Shown one piece after another: positions 44,388 to 54,527 of a stretch of DNA of 64,000 nt. The stretch is from Methylomarinum vadi (GTDB taxonomy: Bacteria; Pseudomonadota; Gammaproteobacteria; Methylococcales; Methylomonadaceae). The stretch covers positions 2,836,501 to 2,900,500 of the forward strand of contig NZ_JPON01000001.1 in the NCBI RefSeq assembly GCF_000733935.1. The letters run 5' to 3'. The notes beneath the pieces are model-generated. The model was given only the letters and a program-made list of their open reading frames with translations, made no database searches and had not been told where the DNA came from. The position numbers were made by a program, and so were the translations under genes. The first letter of the stretch is position 1, and the number at the start of each line of letters is the position of its first letter.

Positions 44388-45245
44388 TTAAGGTTGGCTT
44401 AGGGCGTCAGTGTTGCAAGTATCGGAATTAGCACCATCATTGGTTGGGCATTGTGCAACGATCTTCGCATTTGCCGCAGCTTCTCCATGTCCGCAATCAA
44501 CATGACCGAAACCACCTGCGCTTACCCCTAGTCCTGTCGCGGGATCAACAGTCACGTCGTAGATTATGTTATCAGATGGAGTGCCAACGCCTGCGGGAAC
44601 ATAGTCAAGCCCTAAAGCGTCTCTGACTCGCCATGAGATGTTGTGATCGGCGCAAGATGAGTCTCCACTGACGCCTACTGCGCCAACTAATTTTCCTTCA
44701 TCGTTATATAACGCAAGACCGCCGCCAAAAACATTAACACCACCCACTCTTCTGCCCTTCATTGGGTCTCTAAAAGTGCCGAATCGCTTCGCATTACCAT
44801 GGTATGCCCATTTAGTGTCTACTGGGTTGCTGAATTGCAAGCCGAATAAACTACCTCCTGGCTGGGTTGCAGCCCATAAGTTAGCAGTGGATAAGGCTAA
44901 GCCGTCGAGAGCATTATTTGCGCCGCTTTGCAAGCTAAAGGCATTGGCTGTATTGGCTTTTTGTGCAGAAATTACACGGCTACCCAACCATTGATCGTTA
45001 ATTTCTGTGCCTGATTTAGTGACGGCGCAGACTTTTCCTTCAGTATTAACGACTGTGGCCCACATGTTTAATCCAAAGCCGCCGTTCGTATTGGTTGCAA
45101 CTCCGGACGTATCAACGGCTTGTTTGAGTGCATTGTCTAACTCTTTCCAAGTTACAGGACAATGAGATCTTGACTTAGCGAAAGCTGCGCCTGATCCAAG
45201 TACGGCTATGGATACAAGAGACAAGGTTATTTTATTTATTGCCAT
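44388..45245 (-). CDS. Secreted GlcG/HbpS-like heme-binding protein
   Basis: A 285-residue exported protein; signal peptide 1-23 (ends AAFA). The core (about 60-210) resembles the GlcG/HbpS (DUF336) fold: an SAQKANTANAF-like helix, then GGVNVFGGGLALYNDEGKLVGAVGVSGDSSCADHNISW, the typical GG-x-P-I-like strand and 'GVSG' turn. HbpS binds heme in the extracellular space. The C-terminal tail (about 215-285) contains three cysteines and is not part of the family core. Stand-alone. Confidence 0.8.
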   Translation of the reverse strand: MAINKITLSLVSIAVLGSGAAFAKSRSHCPVTWKELDNALKQAVDTSGVATNTNGGFGLNMWATVVNTEGKVCAVTKSGTEINDQWLGSRVISAQKANTANAFSLQSGANNALDGLALSTANLWAATQPGGSLFGLQFSNPVDTKWAYHGNAKRFGTFRDPMKGRRVGGVNVFGGGLALYNDEGKLVGAVGVSGDSSCADHNISWRVRDALGLDYVPAGVGTPSDNIIYDVTVDPATGLGVSAGGFGHVDCGHGEAAANAKIVAQCPTNDGANSDTCNTDALSQP

Positions 45246-45440
45246 GTTGCTAAACTCCTACTAAATAAAAAAATTGGATGTAGCTAATTCGTCTGCCTTT
45301 GCCAGACTGCGATTATATTCTATTGCAAAAATTACATCCCGGTATATTGTCCTTTAGTACAATTTTTAGATTCACTCGATATTTATATTATTGAATAGAT
45401 AATTTAAAGATTCTTAATGTGCGTTGTTTTTCAGGATATT

Positions 45441-46019
45441 ATGAAGAAACCATATTTGTATTTATGTCTTATATTTGTTCTGGCTTGTTCCTCTTTAAGA
45501 CCTCACGAACCACGAATAGAGGGTAGTGAGATAGAGAAGATTCAGGCAGGGCATACTTCGGCTAAGAGAGTTAATGTAGATTTGGTTTCCGCTTTCAAAA
45601 AAGCGAACTCCGAATCCATTATTGATGTTCAGCAGTTGGTCAAAGAATATCAGCAAGATTATTTCGAATCAGAGGATATAGATGCAAAAACAGACCTTCT
45701 TATTGCAATTGCGGAGTTAGATCGAATAAATACTGTAGGGTTTTTTATCGAGGCGTTAAGCGACCCCGAGCCAGAAATCAGGCGGGAGGCCGCCATTCAG
45801 TTGAAGCAGATGGTGGTAAACACTGAAGTTCGAGAAGCGCTGATTCGTTCATTGGATGATCGAGATGCTGATGTCCTGATAGAGGTCATTGAAGCACTTT
45901 CCGATGTAAAGGATAAGCGAATCGTAGATAAATTTAACGATATCGGGGCATCACATCCAGATCAAATGATTCGTGAAATTGCATTGGATTATGCAAGCAA
46001 AATGGGGATTTCGGAATAA
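45441..46019 (+). CDS. HEAT-repeat lipoprotein 1
   Basis: A 192-residue lipoprotein (lipobox FVLAC). About residues 80-190 form HEAT-type helical repeats (AIAELDRINTVGFFIEALSDPEPEIRREAAIQLKQM and DADVLIEVIEALSDVKDKRIVDKF), giving a scaffold for protein contacts. The start at 45441 gives a clean lipoprotein signal; an in-frame ATG at 45417 adds eight residues ahead of it. Four nt separate it from a paralogue with similar repeats. Confidence 0.82.
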   Translation: MKKPYLYLCLIFVLACSSLRPHEPRIEGSEIEKIQAGHTSAKRVNVDLVSAFKKANSESIIDVQQLVKEYQQDYFESEDIDAKTDLLIAIAELDRINTVGFFIEALSDPEPEIRREAAIQLKQMVVNTEVREALIRSLDDRDADVLIEVIEALSDVKDKRIVDKFNDIGASHPDQMIREIALDYASKMGISE

Positions 46020-46023
46020 GATC

Positions 46024-46575
46024 ATGTTGAATAAAAGAATTTGTCTAATTTTTTTAGTGTTGCTGAACGCGTGTGAGAGTGGTAATGACGAGTCGACAAA
46101 TAAAAATAATGAAAATAAACCGGTGCCCGCAGAAAAAAATACGGTAGTAGTTCCTAAAATGTCAACGTCAACCGGTTTGGAAGAGAATAATGCGGATGAT
46201 TTAATGCAATTCAGTAACTCCGATTTGTCGTTCACAGAACGACAAGTTGACGAGTTAGAAGCAATTCGCATTGACGGACGAGAAGGTGGGGTGGTTGCGT
46301 TGTTGGACGCGTTGCACAGCGATATGTCCGAAGTTAGATTGGAAGCAGTTCTCGGACTGCAGGAATATGTCGAAAACCCTGAAGTCGTTTTGTCTTTAAT
46401 GGATGTTTTGGACGACCCGGATAATAATGTGGTAGTCGAGGCTATTGATGTTTTGGAAGCGGCGGATGATCCTCGAGCGATTGGTAAACTCGAAGAAATA
46501 GCGGAGTTCCACCCGGATAGCATGATTCGGGAATTGGCTAGGAATTTAGTTGATAAATTGGAAGCGTCACCATGA
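46024..46575 (+). CDS. HEAT-repeat lipoprotein 2
   Basis: A 183-residue lipoprotein (lipobox LLNAC), paralogue of the preceding gene. An Asn/Lys-rich linker is followed by HEAT-like repeats (about 95-183) with EGGVVALLDALHSDMSEVRLEAVLGLQEYV and DDPDNNVVVEAIDVLEAADDPRAIGKLEEIA; both proteins share the ending S-x-P-D-x-M-I-R-E pattern. Likely tandem duplication. Function unknown; periplasmic scaffold is a guess. Confidence 0.82.
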   Translation: MLNKRICLIFLVLLNACESGNDESTNKNNENKPVPAEKNTVVVPKMSTSTGLEENNADDLMQFSNSDLSFTERQVDELEAIRIDGREGGVVALLDALHSDMSEVRLEAVLGLQEYVENPEVVLSLMDVLDDPDNNVVVEAIDVLEAADDPRAIGKLEEIAEFHPDSMIRELARNLVDKLEASP

Positions 46576-46591
46576 TAACGCTCGAATTATT

Positions 46592-48122
<1,531 letters not shown>

Positions 48123-48150
48123 GGTAACGGGGCTAAACGCGTTAAGTTGG

Positions 48151-48179
48151 TGGGGCTCTTTGGAGCCCCATTTTATTTT
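48151..48179 (+). terminator. Hairpin between guaB and guaA
   Basis: Perfect TGGGGCTC/GAGCCCCA stem with a TTTG loop, followed by TTTTATTTT. It may partially uncouple guaA from guaB. Confidence 0.8.
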
Positions 48180-48203
48180 CGGATTTATTTGAAAGGTTCC
48201 AGC

Positions 48204-49793
48204 GTGAATCAGCAGCAATCAACCAATATTCATTCGCATAAAATTCTTATTTTGGATTTCGGTTCGCAATACACGCAGCTTATTGCTCGGCGAATCCGGG
48301 AAATCGGCGTTTATTGCGAGATTTATTCCTGCGAGTGCAGTGACGAAGAAATCAAGCAGTTTAATCCCAAAGGAATCATTTTGTCCGGCGGGCCGGAAAC
48401 GGTAACCAGCGGCGGCACGCCGCGGGCACCCCAGGTTGTGTTCGATTTTGGTGTGCCGGTGCTGGGGATTTGTTATGGCATGCAAACCATGACCGAACAA
48501 ATGGGCGGCAAGGTGGAGTCTTCCGTTCATCGTGAATTTGGCTATGCGCAAATTCGGGCCAGAGGGCATTCCCGGTTGTTGAATGACATCGAAGACCATA
48601 CTTCACCAGAGGGTTATGGGTTGTTGGATGTTTGGATGAGCCATGGCGACAGGGTGGTTGAATTGCCGCAAGGTTTCATTCTGATCGCCAGCTCGGATGG
48701 TGCGCCGATTGCCGGTATCGCCAACGAGGATAAGGCTTTTTATGGTTTGCAGTTCCATCCCGAAGTGACTCATACCAAACAAGGCGGACGTATTTTGCGG
48801 CGCTTTGTCGTCGATATTTGCGGCTGCGAGACCCTGTGGACGGCCAATAATATTATCGAGGATAGCATTCAAGGGGTGCGGGAACAGGTCGGCAACGACC
48901 ACGTTGTGCTGGGTTTGTCCGGCGGCGTCGATTCATCCGTGGTGGCGGCGCTGCTGCACAAGGCGATAGGCGAACAGTTGACCTGTGTATTCGTCGACAC
49001 CGGTTTGTTGCGTTTACACGAGGGCGACCAGGTAATGGCCACTTTCGCCGAGCATATGGGGGTCAAGGTGATTCGGGTGGATGCCGAACAGCGTTACCTG
49101 GAAGCGTTAAAAGGTGTTTCCGATCCGGAAGCCAAGCGTAAAATCATCGGTAATCTGTTCGTCGAAATTTTCGACGAGGAAGCAGGCAAGTTGATCGATG
49201 CCAAATGGTTGGCGCAAGGTACGATTTATCCCGATGTGATCGAGTCGGCCGGTTCGAAAAGCGGTAAGGCGCATTTGATTAAGTCGCATCATAATGTCGG
49301 CGGTCTGCCGGAAGATATGGCGTTGAAACTGGTCGAGCCGTTACGGGAATTGTTTAAGGATGAAGTCAGAAAGCTGGGACTGGAATTGGGGCTCCCCGCC
49401 GATATGATTTTCCGTCATCCTTTCCCGGGGCCGGGTTTGGGGGTCCGCATTCTCGGTGAGGTGAACAAGAAATATGCCGATTTGTTGCGGCAGGCCGATG
49501 CGATTTTTATCGAAGAGCTTTACCGGCATGATTTGTATGACAAGGTGAGCCAGGCTTTCGCGGTATTCTTGCCGGTCAAATCGGTCGGCGTCATGGGCGA
49601 CGGGCGGCGCTATGATTATGTAATTGCCTTGCGCGCGGTCGAGACCATCGATTTCATGACGGCGCGCTGGGCACATTTGCCGTATGATTTCCTGGACTTG
49701 GTGTCGCGCCGAATTATCAATGAGGTCAATGGTATTTCCCGGGTGACTTACGATATTTCCGGTAAGCCGCCGGCGACTATTGAATGGGAATGA
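48204..49793 (+). CDS. guaA: GMP synthase (glutamine-hydrolysing)
   Basis: A 529-residue enzyme converting XMP to GMP. N-terminal class I glutaminase with the catalytic cysteine in GICYGMQ and the His/Glu pair in [13 protein letters not shown]-loop SGGVDSSV (about residue 238); C-terminal dimerisation domain ending in TIEWE. GTG 48204 was chosen over an upstream TTG start that lies in the terminator. tadA overlaps its 3' end. Confidence 0.96.
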   Translation: MNQQQSTNIHSHKILILDFGSQYTQLIARRIREIGVYCEIYSCECSDEEIKQFNPKGIILSGGPETVTSGGTPRAPQVVFDFGVPVLGICYGMQTMTEQMGGKVESSVHREFGYAQIRARGHSRLLNDIEDHTSPEGYGLLDVWMSHGDRVVELPQGFILIASSDGAPIAGIANEDKAFYGLQFHPEVTHTKQGGRILRRFVVDICGCETLWTANNIIEDSIQGVREQVGNDHVVLGLSGGVDSSVVAALLHKAIGEQLTCVFVDTGLLRLHEGDQVMATFAEHMGVKVIRVDAEQRYLEALKGVSDPEAKRKIIGNLFVEIFDEEAGKLIDAKWLAQGTIYPDVIESAGSKSGKAHLIKSHHNVGGLPEDMALKLVEPLRELFKDEVRKLGLELGLPADMIFRHPFPGPGLGVRILGEVNKKYADLLRQADAIFIEELYRHDLYDKVSQAFAVFLPVKSVGVMGDGRRYDYVIALRAVETIDFMTARWAHLPYDFLDLVSRRIINEVNGISRVTYDISGKPPATIEWE

Positions 49794-50311
49794 CCTTGGG
49801 CGACGAAGCCTGGATGCGCCATGCGATTCGTTTGGCGCAGCGGGCTGAGGAACAAGGTGAAGTGCCGATCGGCGCGGTTCTGGTCGCGGATGATCAATGC
49901 ATCGGGGAAGGTTGGAATTTACCGATAAAAAGCCACGACCCTTCCGCGCATGCCGAGATCATGGCCTTGCGTGAAGCCGGACGGAAGCGAGAGAACTACC
50001 GCTTGATCGATAGCACTTTGTATGTAACGCTGGAACCCTGCGTGATGTGCATGGGGGCTATCGTTCATGCGCGAATCCAGAGATTGGTGTTCGGGGCGTT
50101 CGATCCAAAGCGCGGTGCGGTGTGTCATGCGCTGAGTTTAGCCGATGCCGAGTTTCTAAACCATCGGGTGGAATGGTTGGGCGGCGTTCTGGAAGAGGAG
50201 TGTTCGGAGTTGCTGACAAGTTTTTTTCGAGCGCGCCGTAAAAAAAGAAGTATACCTATCGTAGACCAAAATTCGGCGCCGAGATGCCCGTCAAAGGACG
50301 CCGTGGATTAG
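49784..50311 (+). CDS. tadA: tRNA-specific adenosine-34 deaminase
   Basis: A 175-residue zinc deaminase making inosine at the wobble position of tRNA-Arg(ACG). Zinc and catalytic motifs: HAEIMAL (H, E) and PCVMCMGA (two Cys). It overlaps guaA by 10 nt. ATG 49784 and 49790 are both possible starts. The C-terminal tail beyond residue 150 ([15 protein letters not shown]) is longer than in E. coli. Confidence 0.95.
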   Translation: MGMTLGDEAWMRHAIRLAQRAEEQGEVPIGAVLVADDQCIGEGWNLPIKSHDPSAHAEIMALREAGRKRENYRLIDSTLYVTLEPCVMCMGAIVHARIQRLVFGAFDPKRGAVCHALSLADAEFLNHRVEWLGGVLEEECSELLTSFFRARRKKRSIPIVDQNSAPRCPSKDAVD

Positions 50312-50325
50312 TCATTTAGGCTCTA

Positions 50326-50446
50326 TGCCAGCATCTGACCACCAGGGATGGTGGAAATGCAGATTTTGCAAGTGAGAAAATCGCTTCTGCATTTTCTACA
50401 TTCCCGCCTTCCTTGGCGGTCAGAGCAAAAATCTGCCATGCTGGCA
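50326..50446. repeat. 121-bp palindromic element
   Basis: Outer arms TGCCAGCAT/ATGCTGGCA (9 bp, 50326-50334 and 50438-50446) enclose inner arms GCAGATTTTGC (50359-50369) and GCAAAAATCTGC (50425-50436). It fills most of the gap between tadA and mltF and looks like a small dispersed palindromic unit. No credible gene is inside it. Confidence 0.6.
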
Positions 50447-50494
50447 AAGCCTTTGCCGGAAATTGAAATGCGATAAGAATAAATGAAGGTTGCT

Positions 50495-51946
50495 CTATAG
50501 CGCCGGACTTTCAATATTCAAAGCGGCATTCGCGCCGTTTTCTTCCTTGCTTTTGGCATGCATGGTGTTTTTCTCGATCGGGTCGTCCTCGCTGAGCCAG
50601 ACCAGCAAGTCGTAATAGCTGCGGATGTTTTCGACATAGCGTACCGGTTCGCGCCCTCTGGCGTAGCCGTGCTTGGTCTTTTGATACCATTTTTTCTTGC
50701 TCAATAACGGCAGGCTATGCTTGACATCCATCCATTTGTCCGGATTTCCGCCGCGTTGTTGGGTCAAGATTCTAGCGTCCTCCAAATGGCCGTAACCCAC
50801 GTTGTAAGAGGCCAAGGCGAACCAGGTGCGGTCAGGTTCCGCGATACGGGCGGGAATTTTTTTCAAGCGCTGTTTGAAATAGAGTGCGCCGCCGTTAATG
50901 CTCTGCAGTGGGTCGGTGCGGTCTTTAATTTTCAATTGCTTGGCGGTGCCGTGAGTGAGCATCATCACTCCCTTGACGCCGGTTGGCGACGTGGCTTCTT
51001 CGTTCCAATGGGATTCCTGATAGCCGATGGCTGCCAGCAGGCGCCAATCGAGATTATGTTTTTCGGCCGCCGATCTGAAGAATTCAATATAAGCGGGTAA
51101 ACGGTCCTTGATATGTTGGCGGAATTTACAATTGCCGACATAGTTCAAATTGTTGGTATGGCCGTAATGTTTTTCCAGCAGGTTTTGTAAGGTATTGTCT
51201 TTTTTGATTTTGTCGAAAAACTTGACCACTTCATCATACAGAGAATTGTCTCTGGATGGGGGAAGAGCCCAAGCCAATTGGCGCGGCTCGGTCAGGTCGA
51301 AAGCGATATTCAGCCGGGGATAGAAACTGCGGATTACGGCGGCTTGTTGCGAATCTGCGATCGTGTAATCGATCAGCCCTTCGTTGACCAAATACAACAG
51401 GCCGTCGGTGTCGAGTTCGCTGTTAACGTTCCACTCCAGTTGCGGATGCTTTTTCTTCAGAGATTTTAGCGTGGCTTCATGACTGGTCCCTTTAACGACT
51501 TCGATAATGCCATGGCTTAAGTCGCGGATCCGTTTCGGACGTTTTTTGCCCGATCGGTAAATGATTTGCTCGGTGATGGTTTGGTAAGCCGGGGCAAAAC
51601 GCATTCGATGTTTGCGTTCCTTGGTGATGGTCAGGCCGGCCGCGGCGATATCCGCTTGGCCTGAGGAAATTTGCTTCAGAATTCCCTCGAAGGTGTTTGG
51701 CACGATGAAATGGGCTTCCACGCCCAAATAGTTGGCGAATAGCGTGATTAGATCGTATTCTAAGCCGGTATAGCCTTCCGGGCCCTCGTAATAAGTTGTC
51801 GGGGCCTGACGGGTTAAAACGTGTAAGGCGCCTTCATGTTTGATTTGTTCCAGTCTGGAAAAGCCTAGGTGAGTTTTTGTATTGTCGCAAGAGGTTAACA
51901 GTATGAAGCACAAACTTCCTATGAGAGCTTTAACAATTGCTGGCAA
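50495..51946 (-). CDS. mltF: Membrane-bound lytic transglycosylase F
   Basis: A 483-residue lipoprotein. Lipobox LLTSC with Asp at +2 (CDN). Residues about 40-260 form a periplasmic solute-binding (SBP_bac_3) domain, where MltF binds muropeptides; residues about 285-440 form an SLT domain with catalytic glutamate in GYQESHWNEEA and AYNVGYGH. The start is TTG at 51946, the only in-frame start that keeps the lipoprotein signal; it lies 5 nt after the pgi stop, suggesting coupling. Asp +2 would retain it in the inner membrane by the E. coli Lol rule, unlike E. coli MltF. Confidence 0.88.
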   Translation of the reverse strand: MPAIVKALIGSLCFILLTSCDNTKTHLGFSRLEQIKHEGALHVLTRQAPTTYYEGPEGYTGLEYDLITLFANYLGVEAHFIVPNTFEGILKQISSGQADIAAAGLTITKERKHRMRFAPAYQTITEQIIYRSGKKRPKRIRDLSHGIIEVVKGTSHEATLKSLKKKHPQLEWNVNSELDTDGLLYLVNEGLIDYTIADSQQAAVIRSFYPRLNIAFDLTEPRQLAWALPPSRDNSLYDEVVKFFDKIKKDNTLQNLLEKHYGHTNNLNYVGNCKFRQHIKDRLPAYIEFFRSAAEKHNLDWRLLAAIGYQESHWNEEATSPTGVKGVMMLTHGTAKQLKIKDRTDPLQSINGGALYFKQRLKKIPARIAEPDRTWFALASYNVGYGHLEDARILTQQRGGNPDKWMDVKHSLPLLSKKKWYQKTKHGYARGREPVRYVENIRSYYDLLVWLSEDDPIEKNTMHAKSKEENGANAALNIESPAL

Positions 51947-51950
51947 TGTG

Positions 51951-53585
51951 TCACCGTAATTTCTTGTAATAATTAATCAGGGCATTGGTTGAGCTGTCAT
52001 GGCTATTGATCTCTTTATCTTCTTTTAGTTCAGGCAGAATCTTCTTGGCCAAGACCTTGCCCAATTCTACCCCCATCTGATCGAACGAATTTATGTTCCA
52101 AATCACGCCTTGAACAAAAATTTTATGTTCATAGAAGGCGATTAGGGTTCCGAGTGTTTTTGGAGTCAGTTTTTTAAAAAGGAAGGAGTTGGAGGGTTTG
52201 TTGCCGGGGAAGATTTTAGAAGCGACCAGTATTTGGTCTTGGTTGTCTTCAGCGCTTAAATCTTGGCGGACTTCCTCCTCGGTTTTGCCCTTCATCAACG
52301 CTTCCGGTTGTGCCAGGAAATTGGAAATGAGGATGTCGTGATGTTCGGGCAGGGGATGTTGGCTTTGCGCGGGCGCCAGAAAATCGCATGGGACCAGTTT
52401 TGTGCCTTGGTGCATCAATTGATAGAAAGCGTGTTGTCCGTTTGTGCCGGGTTGGCCCCAAATGATCGGACCGGTGCTGTAATCGACCTTGGCGCCATTA
52501 AAATCGATCGATTTGCCATTGCTTTCCATGTCGCCTTGCTGCATATAAACGGGAAAGTAAAATAACGATTGATCGTACGGCAGGATTGCATGGGATTCCG
52601 CCGAGAAAAAATTGTTATACCAGATTCCCAGCAAGGCCATGATGACCGGGATATTGTTTTCATAAGGAGTCTGGCGAAAGTGCATGTCGGCTTCGAAGGC
52701 CCCTTGCAGCAGTTCTTCGAAGTTATCCATCCCTATATAAAGGGCGATAGATAAACCGACTGCGGACCATAATGAAAACCGGCCCCCGACCCAGTTCCAG
52801 AATTCAAACATGTTGTTTGGGTCGATGCCGAATTTAATGACGTTTTCGCGGTGGGTCGAAATGGCGGCAAAGTGTTTTTTGATGGCGGATTCGTCTTTGA
52901 CTTTCTCCAAAAACCAGCGCCGCGCCGAATTGGCGTTGGTCATGGTTTCCTGGGTATTGAAAACCTTGGACGCCACTAAAAAAAGCGTGGTCTCGGGATC
53001 GATTTTTTTCAATGCAGCGACTATATCGGCTTGGTCGACATTGGAAACGAAATGGATTTTCAAGTCATCCCGGGCATACGGAGACAAGGCGTGACAGACC
53101 ATCTTGGGGCCTAAGTCAGAGCCGCCGATACCGATATTTACGATATCGGTGATCGCTTTGCCGGTATAGCCTTTCCATGCCCCGGACCTCACTTGTTCGG
53201 AGAATATCCGCATCTTCTCCAGCTCCCGTTTGATCTGCGGCATGACGTCTTTTCCATCGACGTGCACTGGGTTGCTTCCTCTGTTGCGCAAGGCCGTGTG
53301 TAATACCGAGCGTCTCTCGGTGGTGTTGATCATGACACCATTGAACATGTCTTCCGTTTTTTGTTTGAGGCCGGCTAACTCCGTTAATTTAAGCAGGAGG
53401 GGGAGTGTGTGTTCGTCGATTAGATTTTTGGAATAATCGAATAGTATGTCGTTAAAAACCTGTGAAAATTTACTGAAGCGGTCCGTGTCAGTTTTGAAAG
53501 CCTCTTTTATGGAGAAGCTGGCTGCGATATCACGCTGATGTTGCGCAATCGCATTCCATTCAACAGAGTTTGTTAATTTAGACAT
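51951..53585 (-). CDS. pgi: Glucose-6-phosphate isomerase
   Basis: A 544-residue enzyme interconverting glucose-6-P and fructose-6-P. Signatures: [12 protein letters not shown], the catalytic block [14 protein letters not shown], and the C-terminal [13 protein letters not shown]. The start at 53585 ([10 protein letters not shown]) is the family's usual N-terminus; the frame upstream is 21 residues of non-conserved sequence. Upstream of mltF, 4 nt apart. Members of ribulose-monophosphate methanotrophs use this step in sugar turnover. Confidence 0.95.
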   Translation of the reverse strand: MSKLTNSVEWNAIAQHQRDIAASFSIKEAFKTDTDRFSKFSQVFNDILFDYSKNLIDEHTLPLLLKLTELAGLKQKTEDMFNGVMINTTERRSVLHTALRNRGSNPVHVDGKDVMPQIKRELEKMRIFSEQVRSGAWKGYTGKAITDIVNIGIGGSDLGPKMVCHALSPYARDDLKIHFVSNVDQADIVAALKKIDPETTLFLVASKVFNTQETMTNANSARRWFLEKVKDESAIKKHFAAISTHRENVIKFGIDPNNMFEFWNWVGGRFSLWSAVGLSIALYIGMDNFEELLQGAFEADMHFRQTPYENNIPVIMALLGIWYNNFFSAESHAILPYDQSLFYFPVYMQQGDMESNGKSIDFNGAKVDYSTGPIIWGQPGTNGQHAFYQLMHQGTKLVPCDFLAPAQSQHPLPEHHDILISNFLAQPEALMKGKTEEEVRQDLSAEDNQDQILVASKIFPGNKPSNSFLFKKLTPKTLGTLIAFYEHKIFVQGVIWNINSFDQMGVELGKVLAKKILPELKEDKEINSHDSSTNALINYYKKLR

Positions 53586-53904
53586 GTTCTTATTATTCAA
53601 AATGAAAAGAAATTGAGGGAGTCTACAGGATGAAAGCTCAAGAAACACCGCATCATTATAATGATTGTTATCTGTTCATGACAAAAAAATAATCGGGAGG
53701 CTTTTCAACCCTTCGAAAAACAAGGATTGCCTTTCTTTGCTTGGGGCGATGTGCTAGAGTAAGTAGCTGTTTTTTAATTGTCGTTTAGCCGGAATAGCGG
53801 TTTTTTTGGACGATAATTGCTTTAAAACAGCGGCTGTGTTAAAAAGGCAGAGCCTAATAAGAAAAACTAGATATACTTATTTACTATCAACACAGGAAGG
53901 TATT
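53586..53904. other. 319-bp intergenic region before the copper cluster
   Basis: Divergent promoter space between pgi and the copper cluster. It holds AT-rich stretches and a possible -10 box TATACT (53872-53877) about 30 nt before the first copper gene. No -35 at standard spacing and no metal-responsive palindrome was recognised. Confidence 0.35.
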
Positions 53905-54498
53905 ATGAGCAAAAAACACATCTTAAGAAATGGTTTCCTGGGTCTTCTGGGATTGATTTTTTCATCAGCCCTGTGGGCTCACGGCGGTGCTGCGGGTACC
54001 GATACAGACCAATGTAAATTCGAATTAGAGCCAGGCCATTGGTTGCATTACACTGCATATCAACCTAAAGCTTATCCGGCCGAAGAATTCTGCGGCAATT
54101 TGCCAGACTTGAATACACTGACTCAATTGGTATTCGACTATCAAGATATTCGTTACCGCGATAGAAGGATAGAATTCGAAGTCACCAAAGAGCCCGAAGG
54201 CAAGCGCGTATTTTTTCAAGAAGCGGCAAAACATCCTTCAGGCACGGTCGTTCTGTCTCTGCCAAATGGTATAACTGAAGCGGGCAAATATCTGATCCAC
54301 ATTACGTTACTACAGGATAACGGCGAAAGACTCGATGCTCACATGGGATTCAAAGCGGGTTCCGGTCAACCGGTAAGTTCCGGTAGCATGGGATTGTATG
54401 CCTTGATAGCTCTCGCTGCCCTGTATGTCTTCTATCTGTCTAATGAAGGCTTCAAACGTAAAGTCGATGAATTAATCGGAAAAGCTAAAGACGCTTAA
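53905..54498 (+). CDS. Periplasmic CopC-like protein with C-terminal membrane anchor
   Basis: A 197-residue protein, first of a three-gene copper unit. The signal peptide (1-25) ends SALWA and predicted cleavage leaves histidine 26 as residue 1 of the mature protein, the start of a HG-x pattern like His-brace copper proteins. Later residues include H45, H48, C37, C63, and a CopC-like end: GITEAGKYLIHITLLQDNGERLDAHMGF, with D144 and H146 in the D-x-H position used by CopC. A single transmembrane helix (about 162-180) and a basic tail anchor it. The CopC link is pattern-based; no full-length family was recognised. A strong AGGAAGG site fixes the start. Confidence 0.72.
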   Translation: MSKKHILRNGFLGLLGLIFSSALWAHGGAAGTDTDQCKFELEPGHWLHYTAYQPKAYPAEEFCGNLPDLNTLTQLVFDYQDIRYRDRRIEFEVTKEPEGKRVFFQEAAKHPSGTVVLSLPNGITEAGKYLIHITLLQDNGERLDAHMGFKAGSGQPVSSGSMGLYALIALAALYVFYLSNEGFKRKVDELIGKAKDA

Positions 54499-54527
54499 CC
54501 ACCTTATTCAACCAAGGTAACAATAAA

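Noticed and set aside
50323-50514. Short reverse-strand frame of 63 codons between tadA and mltF.
   Set aside because: It spans the 121-bp palindromic repeat and has no ribosome site or coding character.
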